The position numbers were made by a program, and so were the translations under genes. A model generated the notes under the pieces. It saw only the letters and a list, made by a program, of their open reading frames with translations. It was not told where the DNA came from and did no database searches. DNA of 64,000 bases from Mesorhabditis belari. Taxonomy: Eukaryota > Nematoda > Chromadorea > Rhabditida > Rhabditidae. Where the stretch lies: positions 248,001-312,000 of the forward strand of contig CAUEEP010000043.1 in assembly GCA_958450365.1 (NCBI GenBank). The letters are read 5' to 3'. Shown piece after piece: positions 61,609 to 64,000 of the stretch; the stretch's first letter is position 1; each line of letters starts with the position of its first letter.

Positions 61609-63325
61609 ATAATAATAATACTTTATTCAAACGATAAAGTGAAAGAAATCATAGAGAAATGCACAGTGATACTTAATCATACAATACATACTGAAATCAA
61701 TAAGCCAATTACTTACGGCAAAGAGCCACTAGATCTAAAGCATCGATACGTTTCTTGAATATGAAAAGCGACTGAATTTCTCGTATGTCGTTTGGGAGCA
61801 AGTTCCATAATCTAGCGGCTCTAACGGGAAATGAATTTGATAAAGAGGCATTGGAAGCAAAGGGAATTTGCAAAAGGAATGAGCCACTTCTGGACCCTGA
61901 CCGCGGTTTAAATTTGAAAAAGTCTATAAACAAAGGGCTAATCTGTTTACAACGGAGGATTTTGAAAGTTTCGACTAAATCAATGACAAAGCGACGATGC
62001 TGTAAAGTTTTTAGTTCAAAAAAAGCAAGTCTCTCCTCATAAGTTAAGCTAGAATATTTAGAATAGTCAATTTTCCATAAAGCGACTTTTGTGAACCTCC
62101 TCTGAGTTTTCTCCAAGCATTCAATAAAGACTTGTGCGCGGGGAGACCAAACAATAGAAGCATATTCTAAGATGGGCCGGATATAAGTCGTCAAGCATTT
62201 GCGGTAAGAGTTTAGGTTAGGATGAACAATTGATTTGAGAATACGGCTAGAAACAAAAGAAGCTTTTCGACAAATGATTTCAATATGTTTAGTGAAATTA
62301 AAAGGGGGAGAGATGTGGACACCTAAATCTCTAACAAAATCTAATTTACTAATGTAATTGATAGGAATATTGTTAATTACCAAAGAGAAACTAAATTTAC
62401 CAGTGGAAAAATGTTGAGATTTTGAAGGGGATAGGGAAAGCTTCCACGTTTTGGCCCACAAATTAATAAGTTCTAAGTCATGGTTTGCATCTTTTACAGC
62501 CGCAAGCGAAGCTACTTGAGTTCCGATGGGAATTTTGAACGTAAGCTTAACATCATCGGCATAGAGCCAGATGGAGGAATTTTTTTGATTTGAAAGGACA
62601 GTTAGGCAGGTCATTAATATAGATAGTAAACAAAAGAGGACCAAGAATACTACCCTGAGGAACCCCGCTAGGACAATCAAAAGAGGGAGAAAGAACATTA
62701 TTTAGAATTACTTTGAAAGTCCGCTGAGAAAGAAAATTTTTGACGACCGAAATTACAAGTGGGCTGAGCCGGTAAGCATGCAGTTTGTGAATTAGAAGAT
62801 CAATGGGAACAGAATCAAAAGCTTTTGCAAAATCTAAGAAGACGGCTTCTAGTTGGGAAATAGATTTTTCTTTTTGATCTAAAGCTTTGAAAAAGGACTT
62901 ATAGGCTAAAATAAGTTGAGAAGTTGTGGATTTATTTTTAAGGAAGCCAAACTGCTGGTCAGAAAAAAGATTGTACTTATCAAAATGTTGAAAAATTTTA
63001 TCTTTTATGATAATTTCAAAAAGTTTTGACACAGGAGAAGTTAAAGAAATGGGACGATAATTAGCGAATATATTTTTGGGCGATTTTTTGAGAAGAGGCG
63101 ACACAAGAGATTGTTTCCAGTAAGTTGGGACCGCAGAGACAAGCAAAATTTTATTGAAGAATTTGGCAAGAGGAATGACTAGCACTTTATGTAGTTTCTT
63201 TAGAACAAAAGCAGTAATTTTGTCTGGACTAGGCGATTTTTGGGTCTCAACTTTTTTGAAAGCAGCTTCGATGTCACTAGCTGTAAGGAGGAAATCGGCT
63301 TGTGGTGGAATGGCTTTAGGTGGAA
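61609..63325 (-). mobile_element. 5'-truncated CR1/Jockey-like LINE with 7-bp target duplication
   Basis: Target duplication AAGATTA at 61602-61608 and 63326-63332. The 3' end has an (AAT)n-type tail followed by ctttattcaaacgataaagt. The 5' end stops inside the RT fingers, so the copy was dead on arrival. Confidence 0.92.
61709..63325 (-). pseudogene. LINE reverse transcriptase, 5'-truncated and frame-shifted
   Basis: From the truncation point the minus frame reads ADFLLTASDIEAAFKKVETQ, KSPSPDKITAFVLKKLH, YRPISLTSPVSKLFEIIIKD, QFGFLKNKSTTSQLILAYKS, AVFLDFAKAFDSVPIDLL, then SGVPQGSILGPLLFTIYIND. One frame change at about 62580 separates this from SSIWLYADDVKLTFKIPIGT, so the YADD catalytic box is intact but in another frame. 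The C-terminal region follows (KASFVSSRILKSIVHPNLNS, YIRPILEYASIVWSPRAQV, ARLWNLLPNDIREIQSLFIF) and ends at a stop at 61709. It matches non-LTR RTs of the CR1/Jockey type; the endonuclease part is missing. Confidence 0.9.
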
Positions 63326-63622
63326 AAGATTACTCAAAAAGTTCCACAAAATTTCGTCTAGAACAACTTTTCGCTTTTCCCGCAAATATTTTCAAGGTTC
63401 GAATTTCTTTAGCGCAATTCAGTTTCCCAATACCAAAATGCAAATACAAAGAATCCACCCGAAAAGAAATCTATCAAAGATAATGGATTTTTTTGTTACA
63501 TAATTTAAGAATCTATTTCACAATGCTTTGTTGACTATGAGAAAGTATTTAAGCAACACCAAAACCAAACCGATTTAAACTCTTTTTCTATTCATTTTCA
63601 AACTTTCAATTAATTAAAACAG

Positions 63623-63729
63623 TTCAAATTGAGAAAGAAACCCGTGAAATGCTTGGCTGGCTTATCGGTGCCATTGTTGGCGTGTTCCTCGCCATTCCAG
63701 CAGCTCTCATTTGTGAACTTTCGAGATGA
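63623..63729 (+). CDS. C-terminal exon with one membrane segment, family unknown
   Basis: After an aaaacag acceptor the frame reads QIEKETREMLGWLIGAIVG, VFLAIPAALICELSR, then TGA at 63727-63729. There is one hydrophobic helix followed by a very short tail ending in Arg. It could be the last exon of a membrane protein whose other exons are upstream, or a small protein starting at the internal Met. No family recognised. Confidence 0.35.
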
Positions 63730-63868
63730 TGAAGACGTTAAGTTTTGGTTTTAATTGAGTTATTAGAGTAAATCTAGCAAGTTAGTTGCTAATCTTAAAT
63801 GGTAACACCATTGGCTCAGATCTAGATCTTCCAAATTCGTAATTGTAAGCAGACAACCAAGGGAGCTA

Positions 63869-64000
63869 TTAGGTTGTTCGGATATAAACAAGCGTTGCTA
63901 AACTTTTTGCTGTGAGAGAAGCTTTTAAAACATGTCTTTCGGTATTTAAGAGTACAATACCGAGCAAAAGTCTTGCAACATCACTTTTTCAAAAAAATCG
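63869..64000 (+). mobile_element. Start of another mariner-type element, cut by the window edge
   Basis: A TA at 63867-63868 is followed by TTAGGTTGTTCGGATATAAA, a mariner-type end like those at 36.4 and 8.8 kb. About 80 bp in, tacaataccgagcaaaagtc resembles the start of a second, Tc1-type element. Confidence 0.6.

Larger units (their letters stand above)
61430..63480 (+). pseudogene. Paralogue of the 56.2-kb exon, split by a LINE
   Basis: Left part 61430-61608 reads NHYVTLKLTSILSVIHDIGP, YHEQSTKTLQFCEM and a text that drifts out of frame. Right part from 63326 reads KKFHKISSRTTFRF, matching KFLKISSRTENHC of the intact copy near 56.4 kb. Between them lies a minus-strand LINE flanked by AAGATTA on both sides. 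The gene was therefore cut by retrotransposition. Function unknown, as for the intact copy. Confidence 0.75.

Noticed and set aside
1..64000. CRISPR arrays, rRNA genes, bacterial operons
   Set aside because: No regularly spaced direct repeats with unique spacers, no rRNA signatures and no bacterial gene clusters were seen.

Overview
The window looks like nuclear DNA of a nematode; I cannot name the species. It is AT-rich with very short introns (about 32-60 nt) ending in tttcag/tttag. It is packed with Tc1/mariner-superfamily DNA transposons, their internally deleted derivatives and 5'-truncated LINEs. The recognisable host genes are eukaryotic: a TSG101-type UEV protein, NEMF/Rqc2, a DEG/ENaC channel exon, an RGG-rich RNA-binding-type protein and RING/zinc-finger proteins. 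No rRNA, convincing tRNA or CRISPR array was seen.

Layout. 0-9 kb: exons of an unrecognised multi-exon gene broken up by a Tc element remnant, a 1.6-kb Tc3-like element and a LINE 3' end; then a 27-bp minisatellite, an orphan DEG/ENaC C-terminal exon, a Tc1-like fragment and foldback elements. 10.5-12.1 kb: a Tc1-like element with TA duplication. 12.3-22.8 kb (minus): one uninterrupted 3,501-codon frame, the most remarkable object here. It combines glycine-rich repeats, a complete SecA-type motor core (Walker A, LARRDAE, DEVD, GLTGT, ATNLAGRGTDI, GRAARSGDPGSG), a TPR-like repeat, hydrophobic segments and a C-terminal OTU-like Cys motif. 23.2-24.4 kb: another Tc1/mariner-superfamily element. 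24.4-26.5 kb: tsg-101-like UEV exons (minus), hemmed in by that transposon and by a mariner fragment. 28.8-31.7 kb: NEMF lacking its N-terminal part. 32.9-34.4 kb: an RGG-rich gene running into a rearranged Tc3-like element.

36.4-39.7 kb: three transposons nearly or directly back to back (mariner, deleted mariner, Tc1-like). 41-47.7 kb: two CENP-B/pogo-type HTH fragments, MITEs, a LINE with a MITE nested in it, and a foldback element with TTAA flanks. 47.9-49.1 kb: a nearly intact mariner. 49.4-50.4 kb: a small four-exon gene encoding a 104-residue acidic protein. 50.9-60.5 kb: a large inverted duplication carrying two RING + zinc-finger + helical-tail genes, pointing away from each other around an unrecognised gene. 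61.4-63.5 kb: a paralogue of part of that central gene, split by a LINE with a visible 7-bp target duplication. The window ends inside another mariner-type element.

The host genes do not form a pathway. The theme is heavy transposon damage to ordinary nematode genes around one giant, intron-free, SecA-motor-containing gene.
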